Source: Opitutales bacterium
Lineage (GTDB): Bacteria; Verrucomicrobiota; Verrucomicrobiia; Opitutales; UBA2987
Assembly (NCBI GenBank): GCA_021772535.1
Contig: JAJFLV010000249.1
Span: 1-53,660, forward strand
Reading direction: 5' to 3'
Length of the DNA stretch: 53,660 nt
Part shown: in pieces, positions 17,702-25,639 of the stretch
Position numbering within the stretch: position 1 is the first letter of the stretch
Layout: every line of letters begins with the position of its first letter
Position numbers and translations under genes: made by a program
Notes under the pieces: generated by a model
Databases searched by the model: none
Told to the model about the DNA's origin: nothing
What the model saw: only the letters and a program-made list of their open reading frames with translations

Positions 17702-18910
17702 ATGGCCTATAACAAAGTCATTGGCGCGGTAGAAATTGGAACCTCCAAAGTGGTAGTGCTGGCCGGGGAGATCATCGGTGGGCGCACCCTCAACATTATC
17801 GGCATGGGGCAATCGACGGCCAGGGGGATCAAAAAAGGTGTAATCGTCGATTTTCGAGCTGCCAGCGACTGTACCTACGCTGCAATTCTCTCGGCGGAAA
17901 AAAGCGCTGGAGCCACCATCGAGGGCGTTTACTTAAGTCAAAGCGGGAGCCATTTGGAAGGATTTTTCGACAAGGGCGAAGTGTCCGTCAGTTCGCACGA
18001 CGGCTTGGTCAGAAGGTCCGACATCCAACATGTGGTGGAGAACGCAAAACGGAAGGAAGTCCCTGAGGGACGCGTTTACATTCACCATATTCGCAGCGGG
18101 TTTTACCTCGACGGACGCCCGGTGGAAGATCCGTATCAAATGAAAGGGGATCGGCTCGAGGTCGGTTATTGGCATGTCCATGGGCATGAGATGAAGGTAG
18201 CCGACAACATCCATGTAATAAACGGGTTTGGCTTAAAGGTGGAGGACATGATTGTTTCCGGAATCGCCTCCGGTTCCATGGTGGTGGAGGAGTCGGAAAA
18301 AAGCAATGGAGTGCTTCTGCTGGATATTGGCTGCGGCACAACCGACTATGTCCTATACCGTAATGGCGTAATTCAGCGGACGGGAGTTCTCTGTGTCGGG
18401 GGCGACCATCTGACCAACGATTTATCTTTGGGATTGCGAGTAAATGCCAAGCATGCCGAAAATCTCAAGCAGGAGTTCGGCAGCGCTACCCTCAACCATG
18501 ACGACCAAGATGAGAAAGTCTGGCTCATCGGCGACCTTACGATTGGGGACCGGGCCATACCGAGGAAAGCCATTTACCAAATATTGAATGCCCGTTTGGA
18601 GGAACTTTTCAGTATTTTGAAAAAAGAACTCGGCTCATGCGCCAGCCGTCAGGAGATACCAGCCGGCATAGTCCTGACCGGGGGAACCTCCCGAATACCG
18701 GACATTGCCGACCTGGCCACCAAGGTTATTGGCCTGCCGGCCCGCATCGGAGAAAATCCCGCCTGGGTGCGCGATGATTTGCGGGAACCCGAATACAGTT
18801 GTGTGCTGGGATTGCTCTATTATGGACTAACCGCTGAACGTTCAGCGGAAGAGGAAAAGCCGAAATCCGGTTTGATTGGCAAAATGACGCGTATTTTTAA
18901 TTTTTCCTGA
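17702..18910 (+). CDS. ftsA: FtsA, actin-like Z-ring membrane anchor
   Basis: Encodes 402 residues of the actin/HSP70 ATPase fold. Motifs are IGAVEIGTSKVVVLAGE (phosphate 1), the SHS2/1C domain between about residues 85 and 160, LLLDIGCGTTDYVLYRNG (phosphate 2), and GIVLTGGTSRIPDIADL (adenosine motif). The C-terminal segment SGLIGKMTRIFNFS is a likely amphipathic membrane-targeting helix. FtsA tethers FtsZ filaments to the membrane and signals to the FtsQLB-WI complex. It starts 10 bases after ftsQ and precedes ftsZ by 29 bases. Confidence 0.95.
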   Translation: MAYNKVIGAVEIGTSKVVVLAGEIIGGRTLNIIGMGQSTARGIKKGVIVDFRAASDCTYAAILSAEKSAGATIEGVYLSQSGSHLEGFFDKGEVSVSSHDGLVRRSDIQHVVENAKRKEVPEGRVYIHHIRSGFYLDGRPVEDPYQMKGDRLEVGYWHVHGHEMKVADNIHVINGFGLKVEDMIVSGIASGSMVVEESEKSNGVLLLDIGCGTTDYVLYRNGVIQRTGVLCVGGDHLTNDLSLGLRVNAKHAENLKQEFGSATLNHDDQDEKVWLIGDLTIGDRAIPRKAIYQILNARLEELFSILKKELGSCASRQEIPAGIVLTGGTSRIPDIADLATKVIGLPARIGENPAWVRDDLREPEYSCVLGLLYYGLTAERSAEEEKPKSGLIGKMTRIFNFS

Positions 18911-18939
18911 ATGAAACCTCTTGCTCAATTTTCAATAAA

Positions 18940-20214
18940 ATGACGACCGAATCTCATCCCCTGAACGAAATTTCAAGCGCTGAGGATAACGCAGCAGAGA
19001 GCATACGGATTAAAATCATTGGCGTAGGCGGGGCCGGCAATAACGCCGTGGACCGCCTCAAGCTGGATAATTTGCGCAATGTTAACCTTGCCGTGGTTAA
19101 TACCGATGGGCAGGTATTGGGCAATTCACCGCTGGAGAATAAACTTCTTATCGGGGGAAAAGTTACCCGTGGTCTGGGGGCCGGGGGCGAGGCCGATCTG
19201 GGGCGGCAGGCAGCCCTTGAAGACCGCGAAAGCTTGCGCAGAATGGTCGAGGGGATCGATCTCGTTTTTCTGTTGGCCGGTCTCGGCGGCGGCACCGGCA
19301 GTGGAGCCTTACCCATTCTGGCAGAGACAGCGGTTGAGCAGGGCGCGCTCGTCATAGCATTTATCACTATGCCTTTCACCCTGGAGGGAGAGCGCCGTCT
19401 TCGCCAGGCTGAAGAAAGCCTTTTCGCCCTGAGATCTCACTGTCATGCAGTTATCACACTTCCCAACGACATTCTACTGCAGCAAGTGGAAGAAAATGCC
19501 ACCGTTCTGGAAGCTTTTGCCATTGCCGACGAATGGATCAACCGGGGGGTGCGTTCCATTTGGGACCTTCTCAACAAAACCGGGCTAATCAACATTGACT
19601 TCACCACTCTTCGCAAGTCCTTTTCCGTGCGCGGAGGAAAAACTCTCTTTGGTCTGGGAAGTGGAGTAGGCGGCGACTACGTAAACAAAGCGATCAACGA
19701 CCTCATGCTTTGTCCGCTATTGCATACGCCCGGCTATGCCCGACGAGCCGACAGTCTCATCGTCAATGTAACCAGTGGCGTTGATTTGACCTTGACCAAG
19801 GTAAACGAAGTAATCGCCATAGTGGCGGAAAAATTCGGAAGCAAGGAAAACACCGTTATCGGGGCGGTAATAGATGAAGACCTTCAAAACACTCTTAACA
19901 TTTGTGTGATCGGGACAACCGATGTGGAAGGGCAGAGCGGTATTGCAAAATCCGCCTCCTCCAAAAAAGGAACCTCCTTTGTAGCCAATGAACCCGCCAT
20001 CAACGCTCTCGACGCGCAAGGCAGACCCAAGAAAGTCCACAAATCAAAACTCAAGCCTCGGAGGAACATAGACCTTCAGGGACAGCCGGAATTTGATTTT
20101 ACCCGCACAGAGGAGCAAAGAGGTTATTTTGAACAAACCGAACGCAATCTCTACGATGGCGAAGACCTTGATGTGCCAACTTACTTGCGGCGAGGCATCA
20201 AGATCGTCCTTTAA
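18940..20214 (+). CDS. ftsZ: Cell-division GTPase FtsZ
   Basis: Encodes 424 residues. Seen are the nucleotide-binding IGVGGAGNNAVDRL near residue 27, the tubulin signature GGGTGSG at 116-122, the T7 synergy-loop region SGVDLTLTKVNEV, a variable linker (about residues 340-400), and a C-terminal conserved peptide-like DVPTYLRRG, the site that binds FtsA and ZipA-type partners. FtsZ polymerises into the Z-ring. It is the last gene of the + strand cluster. A weak inverted repeat (TTCTGG/CCAGAA, about 20246-20266) follows but has no T-tract. Confidence 0.96.
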   Translation: MTTESHPLNEISSAEDNAAESIRIKIIGVGGAGNNAVDRLKLDNLRNVNLAVVNTDGQVLGNSPLENKLLIGGKVTRGLGAGGEADLGRQAALEDRESLRRMVEGIDLVFLLAGLGGGTGSGALPILAETAVEQGALVIAFITMPFTLEGERRLRQAEESLFALRSHCHAVITLPNDILLQQVEENATVLEAFAIADEWINRGVRSIWDLLNKTGLINIDFTTLRKSFSVRGGKTLFGLGSGVGGDYVNKAINDLMLCPLLHTPGYARRADSLIVNVTSGVDLTLTKVNEVIAIVAEKFGSKENTVIGAVIDEDLQNTLNICVIGTTDVEGQSGIAKSASSKKGTSFVANEPAINALDAQGRPKKVHKSKLKPRRNIDLQGQPEFDFTRTEEQRGYFEQTERNLYDGEDLDVPTYLRRGIKIVL

Positions 20215-20285
20215 CCGCCACTGCGTTAGATAAAGCGCAAGCTTTCTGGTCCCTTGATCCAGAATGGTGTGTCCGATGCCGGAGC

Positions 20286-20378
20286 CTATAAAAGAATCAA
20301 ACCAAGGAGACTCAAACCGCAAAGAATCAAAATCACGGTGAGCGCCTTCCTCTCTTGCTCTGTCAGTCTCACAGGCAT
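20286..20378 (-). CDS. Possible 30-residue single-pass membrane peptide
   Basis: A 31-codon minus-strand frame starts with ATG at 20378, 36 bases after the stop of the MetE-like gene on the same strand. The product begins MPVRLTEQERKALTVILI and continues as an unbroken hydrophobic segment to its end, so it would be a one-helix membrane peptide with a short charged cytoplasmic N-terminus. The LTxxERKAL start followed by a hydrophobic helix resembles the N-termini of some ComEA-like proteins, but no helix-hairpin-helix domain follows. There is no clear Shine-Dalgarno. It may be a genuine micropeptide, a decayed gene remnant, or chance. Confidence 0.3.
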   Translation of the reverse strand: MPVRLTEQERKALTVILILCGLSLLGLILL

Positions 20379-20414
20379 TTTTTCAATCGTTTTGCACGTT
20401 TAGCGGTTAATCGA

Positions 20415-21491
20415 TTATCCGTAAAATTCTCTCAATCGTTTGGCCGCCTCCGCTTCGTTTTTGATTTTTATATACACTTCATCGAGGCTCACCTGGGCAG
20501 CGGAACCGGGCGCGAATCCGCAATCGGGATTCAGGGTGATTCTTTCAGGGGCAACATATTTCAGCGCTCTTTCCACCCGCTGCACAATGGTTTCCGGCGA
20601 ATCTATGATTCCGGGCTGGCAATTGACGCAACCAAGGCCTATTTCAAAATCCTTCCTCAGTTCTTTTAGTACATTCATCTCTCCCGATTCAGGGGCGGTA
20701 AATTCCAGCGTCAGGTGATGCACTTTCAAGCGGTTCAACTGCTCCAGGATTGGATCATAACCGCCTTCGTGATTTGCGGAGCCCCGCACTCGCGCTCCCG
20801 CCCTTCGACATAGATGCACGGCCAATCGGAGATCTCCGATTCCATCGACAACCTCGTTAACCATGTCCACCGCAAAATTCGAGGCCTTTACTGGATCATC
20901 ATAGTTTTTTCGCACTCGCTCATCGACAAACAGGCAAAGATGGGGATCATCAATTTGCACGATAGTGGCACCGACCTCCCGAAGAAGTTCTAACTCCTGT
21001 CGCAGGATTGGAACACAATCTTTGACAAAATCTTCCCTACGAGGGTAAGCTTTTCTTGATTTTTCCGGGTCCCACATTCGCTCCCCCAACAGGCCTGGGG
21101 CCGGTAATGTAGATTTAATACGTTTGCTGGTTATGGATTTTAAAAAGGCCGCTTCCCGGGCAATAAATCCAGGATTTTTTGGCTCAAGTTTATCCACCAC
21201 AATTGTCCAAGGCCGGCCATCCTTGGGGTTAATACTCAATTCGAAACCGTGAGCCAACTCGGCGATCACGCCGATATAGGATTTTCTCCTCCATTCCCCA
21301 TCCGATAGAATATCCAGGCCGGCCATCTCCTGCATCCCTACAATGTAGCGGATGGAGGAATTCATCAAACGATCATAATCCTCCGCCGGGAGGCTCGAAT
21401 CTTCGGAAATGAGATCTTTTATAAAGTCGGATCGCGGCATGGAGCCCACTACACTGGCGGGAAACAAATTTCCGTAATGATTTGCAACCAT
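20415..21491 (-). CDS. MetE-like (cobalamin-independent methionine synthase family) methyltransferase
   Basis: Encodes 358 residues resembling the C-terminal catalytic barrel of MetE and related UROD/MetE-like enzymes. Seen are FPASVVGSMPRSDFIKD at the N-terminus, LDILSDGEWRRKSY, VQIDDPHLCLFVDE, the zinc-ligand-type HxC motif in LAVHLCRRAG, and a second conserved Cys in IGLGCVNCQPGIIDSPE, with LNPDCGFAPGS near the end. Such enzymes move methyl or alkyl groups to thiols on a zinc site. At half the length of full MetE it lacks the N-terminal folate domain, so the acceptor and donor are unknown. It starts 5 bases after the nucleotidyltransferase gene and is surely co-transcribed with it. Confidence 0.82.
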   Translation of the reverse strand: MVANHYGNLFPASVVGSMPRSDFIKDLISEDSSLPAEDYDRLMNSSIRYIVGMQEMAGLDILSDGEWRRKSYIGVIAELAHGFELSINPKDGRPWTIVVDKLEPKNPGFIAREAAFLKSITSKRIKSTLPAPGLLGERMWDPEKSRKAYPRREDFVKDCVPILRQELELLREVGATIVQIDDPHLCLFVDERVRKNYDDPVKASNFAVDMVNEVVDGIGDLRLAVHLCRRAGARVRGSANHEGGYDPILEQLNRLKVHHLTLEFTAPESGEMNVLKELRKDFEIGLGCVNCQPGIIDSPETIVQRVERALKYVAPERITLNPDCGFAPGSAAQVSLDEVYIKIKNEAEAAKRLREFYG

Positions 21492-21496
21492 GATTT

Positions 21497-22306
21497 TTAT
21501 AATCCCGATAAATCGCTACCATCAATATTGCGGCCGGTCATTTTCTTATTATTTCGTTCCGGCCATACTCTGTTGGCATGGGCATAGTCTTCCTCCGTAT
21601 CAATTTCCATATAGTCGCCCTCTGTTGTCACATGATGAAAGGTGATTCCATTTTCGATCATATCCTGAAACAGATGTATCAGGTAGGCTTTCTCAAAAAC
21701 CGCTGCTTCGCGCCATGGCCGTCCTTTGAATTTCTTTTGCAGGCGGTAAAACGATTCAATCAGTTGGGCAGATCCGGAAGGGGAAAACTTTGCCACTCCG
21801 ATATATTCGCCGGAGGCATCATCCGGGTCCAAGTCACGATGGATAGAGGTAACAATGTCTCCTTCAGCGGTTACTTTCTCGGCATCCTCTTCGGGATGAT
21901 GCAGGCGGTAACGGTAGCGATCACGCCAATGGGTATCGACACATAGCACAATGTTGCCGGGATGATTCATGGCCCTTTCGACCACCGTATCCCGAAATAG
22001 GATATCGGAGTAGGCGCAGATGAAACCTTCGTTCATATGCTCCACCGCATGCATGAGAGAAACCAGAATATTGTTATTTTCCCAATCCGTGTTGTTACAA
22101 TATGTAAATTGAGGATAATCGTTTTTAATCTGGTCAATTTTGTAACCACCAATAAACACTGGCTTCGCCAAGCCGGCTCCGGTGAATGCTTCAAGCGTCC
22201 AATCGAGAATACTCAGATCTCCAATCCTGGCATAACATTTGGGTTGATTGTCCGTCATGGAATTCAACCGCTGACCCCTTCCCGCACCAATAATAATCGG
22301 TTTCAT
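21497..22306 (-). CDS. LicC/PntC-like nucleotidyltransferase
   Basis: Encodes 269 residues with a Rossmann-like nucleotidyltransferase fold. The N-terminal loop IIIGAGRGQRLNSMTDNQPK matches the xxAGxGxRLxxxTxxxPK consensus, with Gly in place of the usual first Ala. A metal-binding motif ICAYSDILFRDTVVERA lies near residue 100, and CVDTHWRDRYRYRLHHPEED and YMEIDTEEDYAHA follow. The layout is closest to cytidylyltransferases that activate phosphocholine or aminoethylphosphonate (LicC, PntC), but the substrate cannot be read from the sequence. It is the first gene of a two-gene minus-strand operon with the MetE-like gene. Confidence 0.75.
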   Translation of the reverse strand: MKPIIIGAGRGQRLNSMTDNQPKCYARIGDLSILDWTLEAFTGAGLAKPVFIGGYKIDQIKNDYPQFTYCNNTDWENNNILVSLMHAVEHMNEGFICAYSDILFRDTVVERAMNHPGNIVLCVDTHWRDRYRYRLHHPEEDAEKVTAEGDIVTSIHRDLDPDDASGEYIGVAKFSPSGSAQLIESFYRLQKKFKGRPWREAAVFEKAYLIHLFQDMIENGITFHHVTTEGDYMEIDTEEDYAHANRVWPERNNKKMTGRNIDGSDLSGL

Positions 22307-22945
22307 CCTTTATTCAATTTTGATAAAATAAAAATGCGATGTTGGCTCATTGGTTTTGCAACAATATTTATCAGGTTGCATCCAACCTTGTTCTCAAGTT
22401 CGTCAGTCCGGTTATGATGGTCCGATTCTTTCCTAAAATCGTCAAGTTTCCTTTCGAATATTCTTGCCAGCAATTACTGGATCGGAACGAACCATGCCAA
22501 TGCGAGAGATCGATTACTGGATATCTGATGTGGATTCAAGATACAGGAAACGTGATGGGCCTTCGGTGCCCGGTTGTTTCTATTTTCAATTTCCGGCGGC
22601 ATTCTGAATCGCGAAACCCAAAACCTGAGATCTTTATTTCGCATCACCCCTTGAGGGCCGGATGGGAGGAAAAATTATAGATTGAATTTTTTCCTTTCAG
22701 AAGTACTTACCCTATTTCATTTTGCCCAATTTTATGTTATTATTGGGGCGATTTATTTAAACAAGATATACTACGAGTACCAATTTTCTGGCCACGATTG
22801 TTAAGGGGGGAAGGAATTTGGCGTCCGGTCCACCGGGCGATGAGGTCTCAATTTATTGTACATAGAGACATTCCAGCCTTATTAATTGTTTACATGTGGT
22901 TTCAGAACTGGCACTTATAATGTAACTAAACCAAAGGGATGGACC
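22307..22945. other. Long intergenic region without supported gene
   Basis: About 640 AT-rich bases between the divergent nucleotidyltransferase gene and the small membrane-protein gene. The one sizeable + strand frame here (22339-22680) has an odd composition (many Cys, Arg and Ser, no recognisable motif) and no ribosome-binding site, so I do not call it. A GGGGGGAA run at 22806-22813 and AT-rich stretches around 22730-22780 may hold promoters. I see no RNA gene or repeat. Confidence 0.5.
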
Positions 22946-23401
22946 ATGCTTCCGAAGCCGGTAAGGAAAATACTATACTTGTTAATTTTTTCATTGATAG
23001 GTTTTATCGTATTTAATTTCGTAAAAGATCACACCAGGCAGGAGGTGATTGCCATAAAGCAGTACTCCCGCGCACTACTGGATAAGGATTCTTTAGCAGG
23101 GCGAAATCTGGTAAGCGACAAAAACGCCCTCAAACCGTTTACAGTCAGGAAAAAACGGGATGAAGCTCTTAGGGGGAAAATTCGGTGGGTAACCTATCAA
23201 ATCAAGGAAATCCGGAAGGATAAAGGGTCGACCCGTTTAAATGTAAACCAGATCATAAGGCTGGACCGTCCCGGTCAGGATTCATTCTGGGGCAGCGAAA
23301 AAATTGTCAACAAATTGGAGGTGACGATGGTCTCACCTCATTCGCATTGGAAAGTCCGCACTTACAAGGATAAGTTTTATTACCCAGGCATGAAAGACTG
23401 A
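22946..23401 (+). CDS. Small single-pass membrane protein, function unknown
   Basis: Encodes 151 residues from the ATG at 22946, chosen because AAAGGGA lies just upstream and MLPKPVRKILYLLIF gives a normal basic-then-hydrophobic N-terminus. The frame is open to 22886. One transmembrane helix spans about residues 9-27. The rest is a basic extracytoplasmic domain with a region, DKDSLAGRNLVSDKNALKPF, that resembles the start of small NTF2-like or lumazine-binding-like folds. I recognise no family. It is convergent with the DCC-LMF gene. Confidence 0.65.
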   Translation: MLPKPVRKILYLLIFSLIGFIVFNFVKDHTRQEVIAIKQYSRALLDKDSLAGRNLVSDKNALKPFTVRKKRDEALRGKIRWVTYQIKEIRKDKGSTRLNVNQIIRLDRPGQDSFWGSEKIVNKLEVTMVSPHSHWKVRTYKDKFYYPGMKD

Positions 23402-23450
23402 AATGTGTTTTCCTCCTGACTCAAATTAATTTAATGTATTTCCTTTGTAC

Positions 23451-25397
23451 TCAACGTTTTAAATTTTCGACTAGACCAGAAACGGTATAGGCCGACAGGG
23501 GTTTGACATCCCACCACCTGCCCGTTTCGTTATGGGTGTCCAGATCGGTGAACGTATAATGGGAAAGGGTCAGGCGGAAATATTTGGGAGGCTCGTCTGG
23601 AAACGGATTTTCCTCCATTAAACCGATAACTTCGGGATTACCATCGAATAATTGTGGTAAGAATTTCGCGAACCAGATGGAAAACCGGTGGGAGCGCTCG
23701 TAATTGAGTCCTTCGAACCACATTCTCCAGTCGAGACGCGGCATGTGTGGGATGAGAAACGATGGTTTTCCAGTCGGATCTCCTGGTTTGTAGCGGAAGT
23801 TGTAGGCCTTCCATTCCCTGCCATCCTCACTTCCTTCTATTTGTATTTCCGGGCGGGTGGTCGTCATGACACGGAAAAGTCCATAGCTGTTGACAAACCG
23901 GAAGGGTTGGATGCCGTTATAAACTGTTTCCAGAGAGGGGCTTTCCTTGAGCCATTTTCTTGAAAAGCTTGGCTTTCGATTATCCTCAAGACTTTGGATG
24001 AGCTGATAGGTCCCTGCCGGAATTAAAATCAATGTGAAAAGGCAGAGAAAAACCAATTTTGCATACCTTGGGACGGAGGGGGATTTTAAATTTTGTGTTC
24101 CTTCCAATAATCGCTTCCTTAACCGTTGGGGGAGACTCTGGTCGTCAATCAACGGAAGGCAAAGCAACATGGTCAGCAAGTTGAAGAACCCATAATTGCC
24201 GGTCAGGGAAATGAGAATCTGGAGCAAAACAAGACCAAAAAATGCGAGATTTCGCAATCTTCTCGGCCCTAAAATGAAAAAGGGCAGGACCAATTCGATA
24301 AAAAACATGGCCTGGATGGAAAATTTTTGAAACCAAAATGGGAGATGGTGGGCATAAAAACTGGTCCAGGCGGGAAGAGGCTGACTCCAATAGTGGTAGT
24401 TCAGGGCCGTCCAATCGCGCCAGGTGTTTGAATCACCCGAACCAAAGCTTTGCAGTTTGACGATTCCCGACTCAAACATCAGCCGGAAAAGCAGAAACCA
24501 AATAAGCCAGCGCGCTATTGAATTTGGTTCAGGATGAACCTTCAACCGATCCCAAATCTTCCAGGGACTAAAAAACACCGTTAGAAAACATATTTCAATG
24601 AGGAGGGAATCCCATTGAAAGGTAAGGAAGGCCTGCCCGACATTGGTTAATGACAGGTAAAGCAGCCACAGAGCCAGGGCCGCCAGCGGAGTGAAAATTC
24701 CGGCCACAAGAGCCACTCCAGCAAGGCAGGCCGATGCAAATACCCACTGGATTGCAGTATCGCTGCCATTCAACCAGAAAAGGGTAGGGAGGTAAAAAAA
24801 AGCAGGCTTTTCCAATCCATTTTGGGCTAGTCCTGTTTGAACTGTTTCCAAATAGGGAGCGACCGGCAAAATGCCCTTACCGCTGATTAGACCGTCAGCC
24901 TGGACCCAATAGGAAATGACGGCACAAAGAGCCAGGACCCCCAGTAATCGTGGGAATAGCCAACTGGAGAATTTATAGGTCGGTGGCTCAACGTTCTTTC
25001 CCCAAAATATTTTGGTTAAGAAAGAGAAAAATTTCCGCCTCCGTGAAACGATCACATAAGCGCCTTCCGCCATAGTCGCAAATAGGGGCCACTTCTTGTA
25101 GGTTTTATATAGCCACCCTTTGCCCGGGGTGTCCTTCAGGCAAAGAAAAACAGCTTCCGCACCCTCGCTGACGTCACCGTTAATTTCCACCAATTGAACC
25201 GCCTTTTCATACCGATCCACGGGGATCTCGGGGAATCGTCCGGCCACTGATTGTGATTCCTCATAATCGACACGATCTCCAGTCCAGATTTTCCACCGCT
25301 CTATCCAGCGTCTGCAAAAAGTGCAATCCCCGTCATAAATCATCAGGGGTCGTTCCTGTGGAGGATTGGCAACCTTGTAATGTTTGGGAGCAGACAT
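23451..25397 (-). CDS. DCC thioredoxin-like domain fused to lipase maturation factor-type membrane protein
   Basis: Encodes 648 residues in two parts. Residues about 15-130 are a DCC (DUF393) domain with the CxxC redox motif in IYDGDCTFCRRWIERW. Residues about 145-648 are an LMF1-type protein with eight or so membrane helices and the signature stretches FLTFQWDSLLIEICFLTVFF and LTGNYGFFNLLTMLLCLPL, followed by an extracytoplasmic domain. LMF1 assists folding of secreted lipases in animals. Bacterial homologues fused to DCC occur but are uncharacterised, and a role in disulfide handling for exported proteins is inference. It is transcribed away from nrdD, leaving a 242-base divergent region. 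Confidence 0.85.
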   Translation of the reverse strand: MSAPKHYKVANPPQERPLMIYDGDCTFCRRWIERWKIWTGDRVDYEESQSVAGRFPEIPVDRYEKAVQLVEINGDVSEGAEAVFLCLKDTPGKGWLYKTYKKWPLFATMAEGAYVIVSRRRKFFSFLTKIFWGKNVEPPTYKFSSWLFPRLLGVLALCAVISYWVQADGLISGKGILPVAPYLETVQTGLAQNGLEKPAFFYLPTLFWLNGSDTAIQWVFASACLAGVALVAGIFTPLAALALWLLYLSLTNVGQAFLTFQWDSLLIEICFLTVFFSPWKIWDRLKVHPEPNSIARWLIWFLLFRLMFESGIVKLQSFGSGDSNTWRDWTALNYHYWSQPLPAWTSFYAHHLPFWFQKFSIQAMFFIELVLPFFILGPRRLRNLAFFGLVLLQILISLTGNYGFFNLLTMLLCLPLIDDQSLPQRLRKRLLEGTQNLKSPSVPRYAKLVFLCLFTLILIPAGTYQLIQSLEDNRKPSFSRKWLKESPSLETVYNGIQPFRFVNSYGLFRVMTTTRPEIQIEGSEDGREWKAYNFRYKPGDPTGKPSFLIPHMPRLDWRMWFEGLNYERSHRFSIWFAKFLPQLFDGNPEVIGLMEENPFPDEPPKYFRLTLSHYTFTDLDTHNETGRWWDVKPLSAYTVSGLVENLKR

Positions 25398-25514
25398 CAG
25401 CAGCTTCCAGGAATCTTCCGGTTTTGGCCGGAGAGGTCAAGTTGTCCTCTTTAACCTATAGATAGAACACTTCTCTTTGGCTTGAAATAAATTTTCATCA
25501 AAAATCCTAATAAA

Positions 25515-25562
25515 ACACAAAATGTTGTGTTTTTATTTGCATACTTACACAATATGTTGTAG
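25515..25562 (+). promoter_or_regulatory. Two NrdR boxes upstream of nrdDG
   Basis: Two 16-bp near-palindromes, ACACAAAATGTTGTGT at 25515-25530 and ACACAATATGTTGTAG at 25547-25562, match the NrdR box pattern (acaCAAtATaTTGtgt). Their starts are 32 bp apart, about three helical turns, which is the spacing known for cooperative NrdR binding. They lie 78 bases before the nrdD ATG, and box 2 covers the spacer of a candidate promoter (TTGCAT at 25537, TAGTGT at 25560). The operon is therefore predicted to be repressed by the ATP/dATP-sensing repressor NrdR, encoded elsewhere. Confidence 0.87.
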
Positions 25563-25639
25563 TGTAATAATCTTCGCCCCATTCACTTGGAACGGAAAAC
25601 CACTCCTCTATTACACTAACCTTTTAACCTTACTGTCTT

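Noticed and set aside
20240-20270. Inverted repeat after ftsZ as a terminator
   Set aside because: A six-base stem (TTCTGG/CCAGAA) with no following T-tract on either strand is too weak to call.
22339-22680. A 113-codon frame in the long intergenic region
   Set aside because: No ribosome-binding site, odd amino-acid composition and no recognisable motif.
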